A stretch of DNA of 64,000 nucleotides from Phoronis australis (taxonomy: Eukaryota; Phoronida; Phoronidae): positions 1-64,000 of the forward strand of contig NMRA01000041.1 in NCBI GenBank assembly GCA_002633005.1, in the 5' to 3' direction. Position numbers and translations under genes: made by a program. The notes under the pieces are model-generated. The model had not been told where the DNA came from, did not search any database, and worked only from the letters and a program-made list of their open reading frames with translations. This document shows positions 42,110 through 53,100 of the stretch, in pieces (within the stretch, counting starts at the first letter, position 1; each line of letters opens with the position of its first letter).

Positions 42110-42970
42110 AGCTTTACATTAGAAAAAAATAAAGAATTGGTCTAAGAGGCTAGCATTTTTTAAAAGAACCATTGGAACCGTCCACAATTAAATCATTGTC
42201 ATCGGCATATCGCACGAAGTTGATGACATATGTTCCCTACACCATTGTTAACAATTTCCCTATTCAGACGCACCATTAATACCTTAATATCTGCACACAT
42301 GAAGAGATGCGGAGAGTTTGAATGACCCCCTGTCGGCACCCCCAGCTAATTCCACAGTATTCTGAAGTGAAATATATGCTGAATCGCGGAGAGACGAGAA
42401 TTTGCATTTAGAAGACGAACCTAATTGGGAAAAAGTTCACTGCAATGAAATATAGGTGTTTTATACAGGAAAATCCATTAAATTTAATCAAGGTCTTCTC
42501 GAAGTCGACAAATACGATAAGGCCTGGAACATTATATTCTTCTATATTTTGCATTAAGTCATCAATTTTATCGTGTTCTCAATTGTGTATTTCCGCGTCT
42601 TTCATCTTTTTTTATTATTATTCACAATTCAGCTAATTATCAACTTCAATCGTTGAACAAGACAGTCTAATACCATTTGATAACTAGTATTGAATAAAAA
42701 ACATGGAGAGCCAGTTTGTAAGGTGTTTTCTTTGGTTTTGTTCCCTTCGACAGAAGAGAAATCCCGCCTTAATTTTGACTCACAGTTAAAAGGCCATTCA
42801 TAAAGCAACACTGACAGGTCATTCCAAAAAGTATAAAATTCAGCGGAGAAGCCATCTGGGCCTAGCGATTTATTGTTTTCTCTCTAATGGTAAAGCCTCA
42901 TCAACAGAAACTGGCCTATCCCAACTGTCACTTAATAAAACATTCAAATTAACGCCATCTAATTAATCAC
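42110..42970 (-). mobile_element. Degraded LINE reverse transcriptase remnant
   Basis: Minus-strand RT motifs in the right order but in different frames: KSLGPDGFSAEFYTFWNDL (42.86 kb), NVPGLIVFVDFEKTLI (42.51 kb, the FxDFEKAFD motif with the second Asp lost), and FVRYADDNDLIVDGSNGSF (42.2 kb). Large parts between them are deleted. The type resembles the LINEs at 19.5-23.8 kb and 63.4-64 kb. Confidence 0.75.
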
Positions 42971-43530
42971 CTCCACTTTACTTTTATACAACAATTTGTG
43001 AAAAATGCTTATTTCCAAATAGAGCCCTTCATGCTTCATATCCAACTGCTGGTTAGTTCTTACCAAGTCCGACGGTTGCGCTGTTTGTTCTTTCTCTCCA
43101 GCTTCCTGTTGGCCCAGCCTCAAGCAACAGTACATTCACTCGAAAGTTTTCCTAATTAGACAAGTTTATACCTCTCCCGCCCTCCCTACCCGGGGTACCA
43201 CAAAATTTCACGTCAACCGTTTTCTACCTTTACCACGCTCCATCCCTTTTGCCGAACAAAATCTGCTGTTGGTTATTGTTGTTTTTACAGCCACTGCTGG
43301 TACCTTCTTCAAGCCCGGAGCGTGTTACCGTCAGGCAAGAACCGACGTCATTGGCTAGCGACCAGACCTGTACTTGAGCGTCCATTACTGCAGCTTGCTT
43401 TTCTCCACCCCGGTCACAGCTCTCGGCACATACTGAGCCACAACACCACGTTTCTTACAATATCTCTTTTTATCACTCCGGCTGGTCTGCTCACTCAGCT
43501 TGTCCGGAACCTGCTTTGCAGGTTGTTATA

Positions 43531-43690
43531 GCCCAGTTGGCTGTTTGGTGTACCCACTTGGTACTTTATATGATATTTGCCCATTTGGCAGTTTGTACCC
43601 ACTTGGTACTTGTTATTGAATTTGCCGCTTTGCTCGACCCAGTTGGTAGGCAATCGGCCAATACCCATTTGGTATTATGTACCCATTTGG
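43531..43690. repeat. Irregular repeats of CCCANTTGGTA
   Basis: CCCA(C/T/G)TTGG(T/C)A recurs at about 43532, 43553, 43580, 43598, 43639, 43664 and 43682, with a related CCCATCTGG near 43780. Spacings are irregular (15-42 bp), unlike a simple tandem array. Each contains a CANNTG E-box core. Role unknown. Confidence 0.55.
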
Positions 43691-44034
43691 TACTATGCTA
43701 ACCTGTGCCACTTAGTATCCGATACTCAGTTACAAATTGGGTATCGGAAATGTGTGTGTTATCTCTTGTAATTAAGGAACCCATCTGGTTCCTTCTGTGA
43801 AATATTTATTTGTAGAGCTGTGACCCTGAAGTCCCCAATACAACTTAAAATATTTATTGTTCTTGTTGTTTTATTTGTCCCCAATAACAGTTGAAACTGG
43901 TCTGCAATTGTTTTTCCAATTCAGTCGATCAATTTTGTAATATTTTTGTTAATATAGTTTCTATTTTTCATTTGAAAAAATATTTTGATAACATTATCGC
44001 CATACTCAATCCATCTTTGTGTTTGCAACTGATG

Positions 44035-44690
44035 GCTCCTTGTCTGCCGGCAACAATCGCGCTGGATGAGGCTACTACATCTGCTCTGGCAATATCACAA
44101 TAAGATGCCACAGCATACAGTGTATACACCACCAGCACTCGCATGGAATTTGAGGCCATTTAGCGTACTTTCGTCAGTCTCTCTGAGCTGGATCTGGCTC
44201 AGGGCATTGTCAGCTTTGCATCCGACTCTATGACTGCCCTGTCTGAGATATTCTCCAACAACATGCCAACTTACTGGACCATTTTCCGTGCCAACCATCC
44301 ATCCCGTGCTGTGGTGTGGACCTATGTGCCTGGTCATACCGGCGTCCAAGTGAATAAAGGAGTGGGTCACTGGGGCATCTAACGGAAACAGCCCTTTCAA
44401 TTTGCATGTCTCCGACATCAAGCTTTTGGCTAAGCACTCTTCCACCGTCAACATGAAACAGAGAGCGTCTATCTATGGCGACGAGACCCGCATCCTGAAC
44501 TCTGGAATTTTATTTGCAACCTGTGCCTCAAGCTTGTCCAGGGGAATAACGAGGCGACGGAAAAAATCGACAACTAACAGGCAACATCAGTATTGGGAAT
44601 TTGCATCTCCTGCCGTCAAGACGGAAGTGCAATGCGAATATTTGTGCCGCCGCACATCGTCTATGACCCTGTCTGCGACACGTAAGTTTC
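44035..44690 (+). pseudogene. RNase H-like retroelement relic
   Basis: Plus strand, broken by stops: TSTRMEFEAI (the RNase HI TNNRMEL-type motif with its catalytic Glu), IVSFASDSMTAL (catalytic Asp), then VVWTYVPGHTGVQVNKG (the GH.G..N motif). Downstream is a Cys-containing segment, LGICISCRQDGSAM...PVCDT, on a shifted frame. Which element class it came from cannot be told without its reverse transcriptase. Confidence 0.55.
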
Positions 44691-44699
44691 AAGTAATTT

Positions 44700-46600
44700 A
44701 ACGAAGGTCGAATAGTTTTATCAAAAACAGGTGAACGTATCATGTTTCTAAACCTTTTATGCGCCTATTGGTCTTTCTTTTTCTGATTAAATTGATTCGT
44801 TTTATGGTAAGTATTGAGCAAGAGTATTTCAAAATACAAAAAAATCTAAATTTGAATTCAATTCATCTGAAATCTTCAAAACAAAAGTTGCATCTCTACT
44901 TACAAATCATGGCCACATAATCTAATATTACATTTCTAACCAACTCCACATACTGAGTGTCTTTGAAGAGGCGTGGAACGCGAAAACTCGTCAAAAAGAT
45001 CTTTTAAACAATTCCTGGGGGAAGTACCATCACGCAACGTCTAGTATAGAGTAATTCACTTTCTCCTGTGAAGAGATTTTTAGAAAAAATCACGGGACGG
45101 GGATGATAGGTGGTACATATGAAGGGTGGCACCAAATGAATGCCAACCGTCACCATTAGTATTATCATCGTCGTCATCATAATTAAAATCATTAAATATT
45201 GATGACGGAATCGATAAAAAGCAAAAGCGTGCACAACCTGGGTCACTCGACAAGTAAGCAAGGAATGTTCAGTCGATAAAAAACGGTCGTTGGAAAATCT
45301 CAAGAACAGTCAGTCGTAGAGAAAAATAGATAAACTGTCGTGTAGCGCCTAGCGAGACCCACCCATGTACCAAGAATCGCCGAACAACGCCGGAATTACG
45401 GCACGGCAAACAAAATTTTTGAAGCAATAGTGACCACAGCGAGACCTTACGTCTGATTTAAATTCAGCTGTTCTCGAGATAGTATGAAATCCCGTTTGGT
45501 AAGCAAATGTCTAGTAAGTCGAACCAAAAATGTAAAAAATAACAAAGAGGGTAGTTATAAAATCCTTCATGTGCTAAATGATGGGTTAATTAGCTAAGTA
45601 GTCAACTAATTAACTTGTAACTTCAAATAAGTTATTGTGTAATGGTAACGCTAAAAGGAAATGGACCAGATAATTTTCCGTCCGTGAGAGTTGTACCCGT
45701 GTCGGCTGTCCCCTGCTAACATCTCATTTAATTCAAACGCTACATTTTCATGTAAAACACGGGAAATAAAATACGTGCTTGTGGAAAAGTCAAAACTTTG
45801 ATATCTTGTAAAGCTTGGCTTCGTATTTGTAACAGGTGACTCAATAATCACTCGCCGTGCAGCATTGAAATAAGTGTGGGGCTACAGCTGCCAACCCCCA
45901 ACCCCCCTATGGTACGCCGCTCATGATACAACAAATAAAAACCCATCGCAGCGTTTTGACCAATTTTTATCTTATGTTTCACCAACTTTTCACGATTAAT
46001 TCATTTCAGAATGGAAACACGTTAAAGAAGTTTCTGTCCTTGACATTTCAGTTTTGATCAGCTCATGTTTTATTACAGTGAAGACATGTTCACTAATGCG
46101 ATAATTGCAATACACATAGGAGTTTCGTGATATCAAGGGAGCACGGCGACAACATTTTCCCCGATTGATATAGAGAAAACTTGTCCGACTACAATAAACC
46201 ACTGAACGGCAGCGTTTCCTCAGGATTACATTAAAAAGTGACGTCACCTGCACGAATAACGATTGTGACCAATATCAAGTGGACAGGACCCGCACAACTT
46301 CGACGACCTACCAAAGAAGGGGTCTATCGCCGCTCAGGTCAGGTTAACAGTGATGTCACTCAAAAATCTATCTCTGTTCTACAAAGACCGCCGCACTTGG
46401 TCGAAAATGTTAAAAGCGGTGCTTAAGTACACTCGAATTTTAACAAGTGAACGTATCTGGATGAGTTTCCCAACAGTTGGATGAAACTATGGCGATTTTA
46501 GAACACATACCGAAAAGGCATTTTTATTAATCATTTGCTTAAATGTTTTGCAGCTAGTAAATGCCTCTTCGACATCTTTAAATAAACTAGTTCCAGGAAA
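44700..46600. other. No gene recognised
   Basis: Lies between the RNase H relic and vWA exon V4. No CTLD, Thr-rich or membrane exon was found that would finish the right-hand gene. Confidence 0.4.
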
Positions 46601-46614
46601 AGGGAAGTAATTAC

Positions 46615-47176
46615 CTTGACAAGTCTGTTTTGCTATTTTGTCCTCGACTTTCGACAAATCCTTAAAATTTGTCACTGCAGTCGCCCATTCGCTAGCCGGC
46701 TTATTGACCACTTTGTCAAGCTCATTGAGAACCAAAGACAATCCAATCCCAATACCCATGATGTGGGCCACATTGATCTTCCGTGCAGTGTCTGCTTCAA
46801 GTACGGTTTCATCGCTTCTATCAGACACCCATCAGTAACCAATATGGCAATATTTCGAGCGTCGACTCTGTCACCATGTTTTAGCTTGAACGCTTCCTCT
46901 CGCATAAGTTTCAACCTCCTACGTAAGCAGTGTTTCTGACGGCCAAAATCAAGTCCTCCTTTCTGGTGAATTTGTTCAAGTGAAACTGTATGTGTGCATC
47001 GTCATTAAACACTATTAAGCCGACTTGAAAGTCATGTTTCCCAATCGTAAATGTCTTGATGATATCAACAATAAAGGCCTTGCATAACTGGAAGTGTTCT
47101 TCCTCAACGCTAAAAGAGCTATCAAGCAGAAATACGACGTCGGCCTTGGCAATGCAGTTCTTAGGGAGTGATTCCG
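46615..47176 (-). pseudogene. vWA domain exon V4, frameshifted
   Basis: Acceptor TTTTCTACCCCAG and donor G|GTAATT are intact, but the exon is 562 nt, not a multiple of three. The vWA homology runs through three frames: AKADVVFLLDSSFSV to NTAYVGG, then KLMREEAFK...IAILVTDG, then DTARKINVAHIMGIGIG to KQTCQG. Between the first two parts the segment TTATHAAI of V5, which carries the MIDAS Thr, is missing. Both breaks argue for an inactive exon unless the draft sequence is wrong. The DxSxS motif is DSSFS. Confidence 0.8.
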
Positions 47177-50100
47177 CTGGGGTAGAAAACATTGGCAAGA
47201 TTTATTTTTAGGGTATCAAGGTATATCTAGTTGATGACGGAACTCCTTGTACGTTGTGATGCGTCCGTGTGACCAAGTAATGTATTTTTAGTAAAATTTA
47301 ATTAAGAAGAAAGGTACATTCATAGCAAAGCAACTCTAACAATATTGAAAACTCAAAAACTATGTTACAGTTTTTTTAAAAATGTCATTTAGTATTCGTT
47401 TCATGCAACTTTTTTTCATGTAAACCATAGAAGTCCTATTTTGATGGCCTCTCATGCAAACTTAGGTAAAACATTTTAAAAAGTCCTATTGCAGGAAAGT
47501 GCATAAAACGTACCAGTTGGATGTTTTATGATTCAGATCATCCATTTAGGAGATACAGTGTATGATGTCCCGAATATAGCCAAATTTGGACATTTCTTAC
47601 ATAACATTAAATGAACGTTTAACAAGCCCTAAACGCGAATCTGAAAGGTGTGCAAGGCGGTCCGGACAACCTCCTCGGTCACTTTTTCACTACTATAAGG
47701 TACCCCCTATGTCTATTCATTGCCATATCCCGTCGGGTCATGATCCTGGCTCCGCGCCTGAATCTGGCTCTTATTTAAGAGCAATCGTTCGTTATGATGC
47801 CTAACTTAGAATAGTTAATACATAGATGCGTGTGTTGTCCAGAAGTGAAATATATGAAATAAGCACAGGAAAATCAGGAACCCTAACATGGAGTCGAACC
47901 ACAGGTCGCTAGACTACTGGTCTAGTGCCCTTACCACTGAGCTACAGACGACTCGGTATCTGTGCAATTACTGTTTGCAGCCAACGGTTATGTCATCCAC
48001 GCCATGAGTAGCATTTCACATACTGGTAAAGTTACTCGAGGTCTGGGTTCGAGTCCCACCAGGTCACACTGCTAAACCCTTGAGCCAGGTTTCTAGCTCC
48101 TCAGCTCGGTTTTAACCATATATGAATAAAGTATAAAATAGTTTCAGGTGATCAGTGCAATGGGCCTACATGCGAGGCCTGCGCACGTCTGGTACAACGT
48201 GAGACCACTAGCAAGTGTTTTTTGTGTTACTAAAATTCTGTTTGTCTAAATATTGTGTGAAAAGTGGGATGGATGACATGACAGTTGGCTTCAAGCAGTA
48301 ACTGCGGTTACTGGATCCTCAGTAGCTCAGTGGTAAGAGCATTAGACTGGCAATGAAAAGACCTCTGTTTTTACCTAACTTAGGAAGGAATTCGTTGAGC
48401 ATCCAGTTGGCACCTGCTAACTTTACCTGTTGTTCTCTGTTTCGTTCTCGTTCCCGCTGTTGACGTTGTTGTTCTCAGGCCTGTAGTCCTTGGTGTTGCA
48501 ACTGTTCTTGTTGGTCTCTCTGTTGTTGAAACCACCGTTGTAGGAGTGGTTGTTTGCCTCATTGCTCTGGTTGTTGTTGTTGCTGCTCTTGTGGTTGTTG
48601 TTGCTGCTGTTGTTGTTGTTGTTGCTGCTGTTGTTGTTGACCGCGTCGTTATTCTTACTTTAACGGCGACTGAAATCAATGACAGTAACACCTTTGGTTA
48701 CAGCCGGTGAGATTCTCTAGTCCGTGGGAGATCATGGGTCTGTATTAACTTAAGGTTTTTGATAACTTGATAACATGTTCAAGAAGCCACGTTATTAATA
48801 TACATTCGTCGGTGAAAGATGACTGTACCCTTCTTGACACACGTAGAGCATGATATTGTACAGTCATTCTTGACAGACTTCATAACTGAGCGGCTATATC
48901 ATTTATCAGCGTGGTACAAGTGTTCAGCAATAAACGATGAGAAAGGGTTGTGACAGTGGCGGCACGCGTCATTGTGTGATAAGGCCCCACCAGAGACTTG
49001 AGATCACGACTTCGTGCTAACACATCAAGTCTATCAAGAACAATTTGAAATACTTCTCAGGGAGAACCTATTTAAAATAAACAGATAAAAACAATGAACA
49101 CGAGCACGAACGCTCGCAAACACGCAGACACACACCGTTTGCCCTGAAATTGAGCGCATGTGCACAATTTTTGAGCTGCAACTTAGTGCGGGACTTTCGA
49201 GTAGAACTTGCCTTGATTACGGTGCTCTGCAACAAGGCAAAAGGCTTTTTAAAAAATTAAGCTATGAGTTTGAAAACAGTTATTTTTTAGTATTCGACCA
49301 ATACCTTTGTATTTCTCTCGCAGTGTCAATGACAACACATGCTGTGTTAAATAAAATAATCCAGTTTGTGTGTTTTAAAAAATCAATGTGCACCTATAGA
49401 CTAAACGGAGAACCGTGGGCGCTTAATTGCGGAATTTATGCTCATGTGTCTTTGTGCGAGACATCTGAGTGGATAACCTTGCGGGAAAACTGCATTGTTT
49501 CCCATAGGCAAATGTGCTTATTTGCAGGGTTATACGATATATGTATACTATAGGGGTAGGACGATTCACATTTTTAGGAATTCGATTCCATTCTTGTTAG
49601 GAGGAATTCAACTGAATTGTCTTCGTTTCGATTCTTGTTTGTCAAATCAATTCATTTTTCTCAAGCATATAAGTAGTTAACATGCCAGTCGCCCTGAATT
49701 TTAGCAACAAAATTGTTTTAAACATTTTGACAGATTCCAGCTCACCAACGATCCTGAACTGTTTATTTAATAACCCAATAATACTCTTCAAAAAGAACCA
49801 GTAATTTGTAACTTTGTAATAAACCTAACGGCGAAAATTGGAACTAAGAATCCAGTCGAAGGATCCTTACTGTATGAATCGGTCGCTCTCGCATCGCAAC
49901 TTAACTTCAAGGTATCCTCTTTAGTCGTACTTAAGATAAATGCACCAAGAGGGCATATCATTTGTTAAACAATGACCATCGTCTCTATCCAGCAGAGGTA
50001 ATGGTCACTTCCTAATCATGTGTTAGAGAATACCTTTGCATGCTTGCTGAGCAACCCTGTCCTTTATTCCGGCCAAATCACTGAACTCCTTCGCCATGGC

Positions 50101-53100
50101 TACCCATTCAGCCGTTGGTTTATTAGCCACCTCTTCCAACTCTAACGGCATGGTGCTAAAGCCTATTCCTATGGCCATGATGTAAGGTACAATCTTCAAC
50201 GACCTCGCTTTCCCAGCTTCATCTATTGTTTCTAAAGGGGAATTTGAAATCCCGTCCGTTATTAGGATGGCTATGTTCGGTGCATTTGGACGGTCACCAT
50301 TTTGAGGAAGATACATCTCCTCTCTCATCATTTTGATAGCGGCGTGTGTTGCCGTCGTTCCCCCGTCGTAAGGGATTCTCCTTACAGCGGACACGATGTC
50401 GTTTTTCTTGTTGTACGCATTCAAATGGAATTGTAAATGCGCATCTCCGTTCAAAAGTACCAGTCCCACTTGGATGTCATGTACACCAATTGTAAAGCTG
50501 TTGATGACGTCAGCAATAAAACTCTTGGACAGGTCGAAATTGGCTGTTCCTACACTCTGCGAACTGTCCAATAAGAAAACGACGTCTGCTTTTGCGCGGC
50601 ATTCAGGAGCCGATGTAGCTGAAAATGAGAATCGTTATCTGTTGAAACGTTGTCGAACGATGGAAAAATGTGCAATGCTTCTACTCTTTAACACGGTAGA
50701 ATAACTCAAATATTCGTTGGAGCTGGACACAACGAAATGCCAAAATCGAATAAAACGTGTATTTCGAACACTTATGGTGTTACACATGCAGCCTTCTGTG
50801 ATATGACACACCAGCCTCGCCCCCCAAGCCTCAAGATGGCGGTTTAGCTATTTGAGACTTGGTTATGGAATATGAAATGTGTCTGACACGTTTTTATGGA
50901 AATCACCGTAATATCACGAGTAATATATTTTTGAAATTTTCTGCAATTATATATAAACATGAAAAATAACGGCATATTCCAGCAATTTAAGTCAAAATTA
51001 TTGCAAAAAGGATGTATTTTGAACCTAAAACAGATTAATTTCTATAATTCTATAAATGAAAAAAAGAATTGAAAATAAGTTCGCGAACAACCTTTATTTC
51101 AGACAATAACCAAAACAATGGCTTTTGCTTCATGAACGGCAGCAACAACGCCAGTTTACAGTATTGAAACAGAGTGAAAAACCTATTTGCGATGGGTACA
51201 TGACGCAGCCTATCGAGGACAGGCTGGCCAACTCTGTCGGCATTTTCTTTCCTTGTCAGTTCTCCGAATGATGTAATTGTGAATGAAAAGCATGTAATAT
51301 CATCACATGGAGACGTGGGAGACGCATTTTGTGTCACCTATCAGTAACTTGGGTAGCATGCAGTCAGTTAGAAGGAAATGTCTCTTCTTTGGAGTCTAAT
51401 ATTGTTTCCCATTATTTGGTGGGCGATTTTTCAGTAGTAATGATCACGCGTCGTTAAATTGTTAAATAGTGACAATTATAAGCTCGTTTCCGTTTCAAAG
51501 CTACATGTAAACACATGAATGAAACTAGGTGAAAGCACGGACTACGAGAATCCCGTATCCAACGGTAAAACACAATAAAATCTCAAATTTTCAAAGTTCC
51601 TAGAATCGTGGGTAGCCATGTAATAGTTTGGGGATAACAGCATTAGTAGGTAAGCACAATACGGCAAAGAGTTCATCACTACAAAAGGTCTGTTTTACCG
51701 TCGCTATTTTTGGACGATAGATGCACTACCTGCTTGTTTTGGTGAGGTTATGTTTTCGTAAACCTTTGGCTCTCCATGTACATATTTAGTGGTATTCTGA
51801 TAACATGCACGAGTTTTAGTTAAGTTTGCTTTATTGCTGTCGTTCGTTTACACGTTAATTTTTACATTTCTTCTGTGTTCATTTACCATTGTACATGTGT
51901 CATCGAACAAACAAATGAAAAATCTCACGAAATTAACTTTAGATGATTCAAGGTCAAGGTCAAATTAACGTTAAAAGTCATGTGATTAATTTTTTTTTTT
52001 GAAATGGCTCGACACGAAATAATCTGCTTCGTTACTGTTTCAGGTGATAAACAGGAGGCTTTTTATTTCAAATATTGTTGATAACTTATATAAACAAGTA
52101 ATTTTCCTGATATTTAAAACGGTAATTATCATAAGTAATGGACCATGTATATGTTCAATGAAAAATAAGTCTATTGATTTCTCCGGATGAGAAAAACTGT
52201 CAAACTGGCATGAATATTTATTAAGTCAACTCTAACATTTTAATTTTTAAATGCCATTGTGAAAATGTGTTAATTATGAAACACATCGTCGCCATTAAAG
52301 GAAAACAAACATCTCCTTGCTAAATTTTTAGAGAACAATTGCTGAAACTTTTATAGTCATATTTACATGTATTTCATCATAGTTAAATGTAACTTTCTTA
52401 ATTAATGTGTTTTTATATTTTAGTTTGAAGTTGATTGTGACCAGTTAAAGTACCTTAGGTTATTTAAGGTTTTCCAGAAAACGAAATAAACACAGGTTTT
52501 ACTTGTTTTATCACAATAATGTGAAGCCCTTGCTGCACTATACTTTGAAACAGGTGACGGGTGATAAATTGTCTTGAGGAAAACCTGCTATAAACAAATG
52601 TATGTTTTTAAACTTTGCAACCATCTAGTTGTGTTGACATATTGTCTAACAAATGAAGCAGGCACCTGCTCATCCAGACAACAGTACCCAAGCATGTGAC
52701 ATAAGCTCTGAGACTCACACAATGCTGACCTCCAGTTCATTGTTCTTGTAATAATATTTTGAATGAGATTCACTTATTTAGGTATGTACACTTCTGGTTA
52801 ACTATGTAAAAATATGAAATCCTAGGTCGATTTATCTGACTGGAGATAACACTTTTGGTGGACTTAAGCATGTCTGAAGACAGGAGCGTGGATTTCCTAT
52901 TTAAAGCACTACGGTAGCGTTTCACATAAATACAATGCAAGTTGTTTATAAGACCTACGAGTCTAATTTTCCGATAGCCCTATTCCGATAAGTACATGTA
53001 ATACTCCACAATACCTTATTCTAAAGGCCAAGTTGTTTGAGCAATGCCTTACTCCAGATTCGCCAACTGGTAATTGCCCGACATCACATTGTTCTAAAGC

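Noticed and set aside
49158-49553. 131-codon plus-strand open frame with several cysteines
   Set aside because: No recognisable domain, no conserved copy in the window, and lies opposite to the gene strand between V5 and L3; kept out as unsupported.
51050-51337. 95-codon minus-strand open frame just upstream of V5
   Set aside because: It is in the right place for an exon, but no acceptor-donor pair in phase 1 and no Thr-rich, vWA or lectin features were found.
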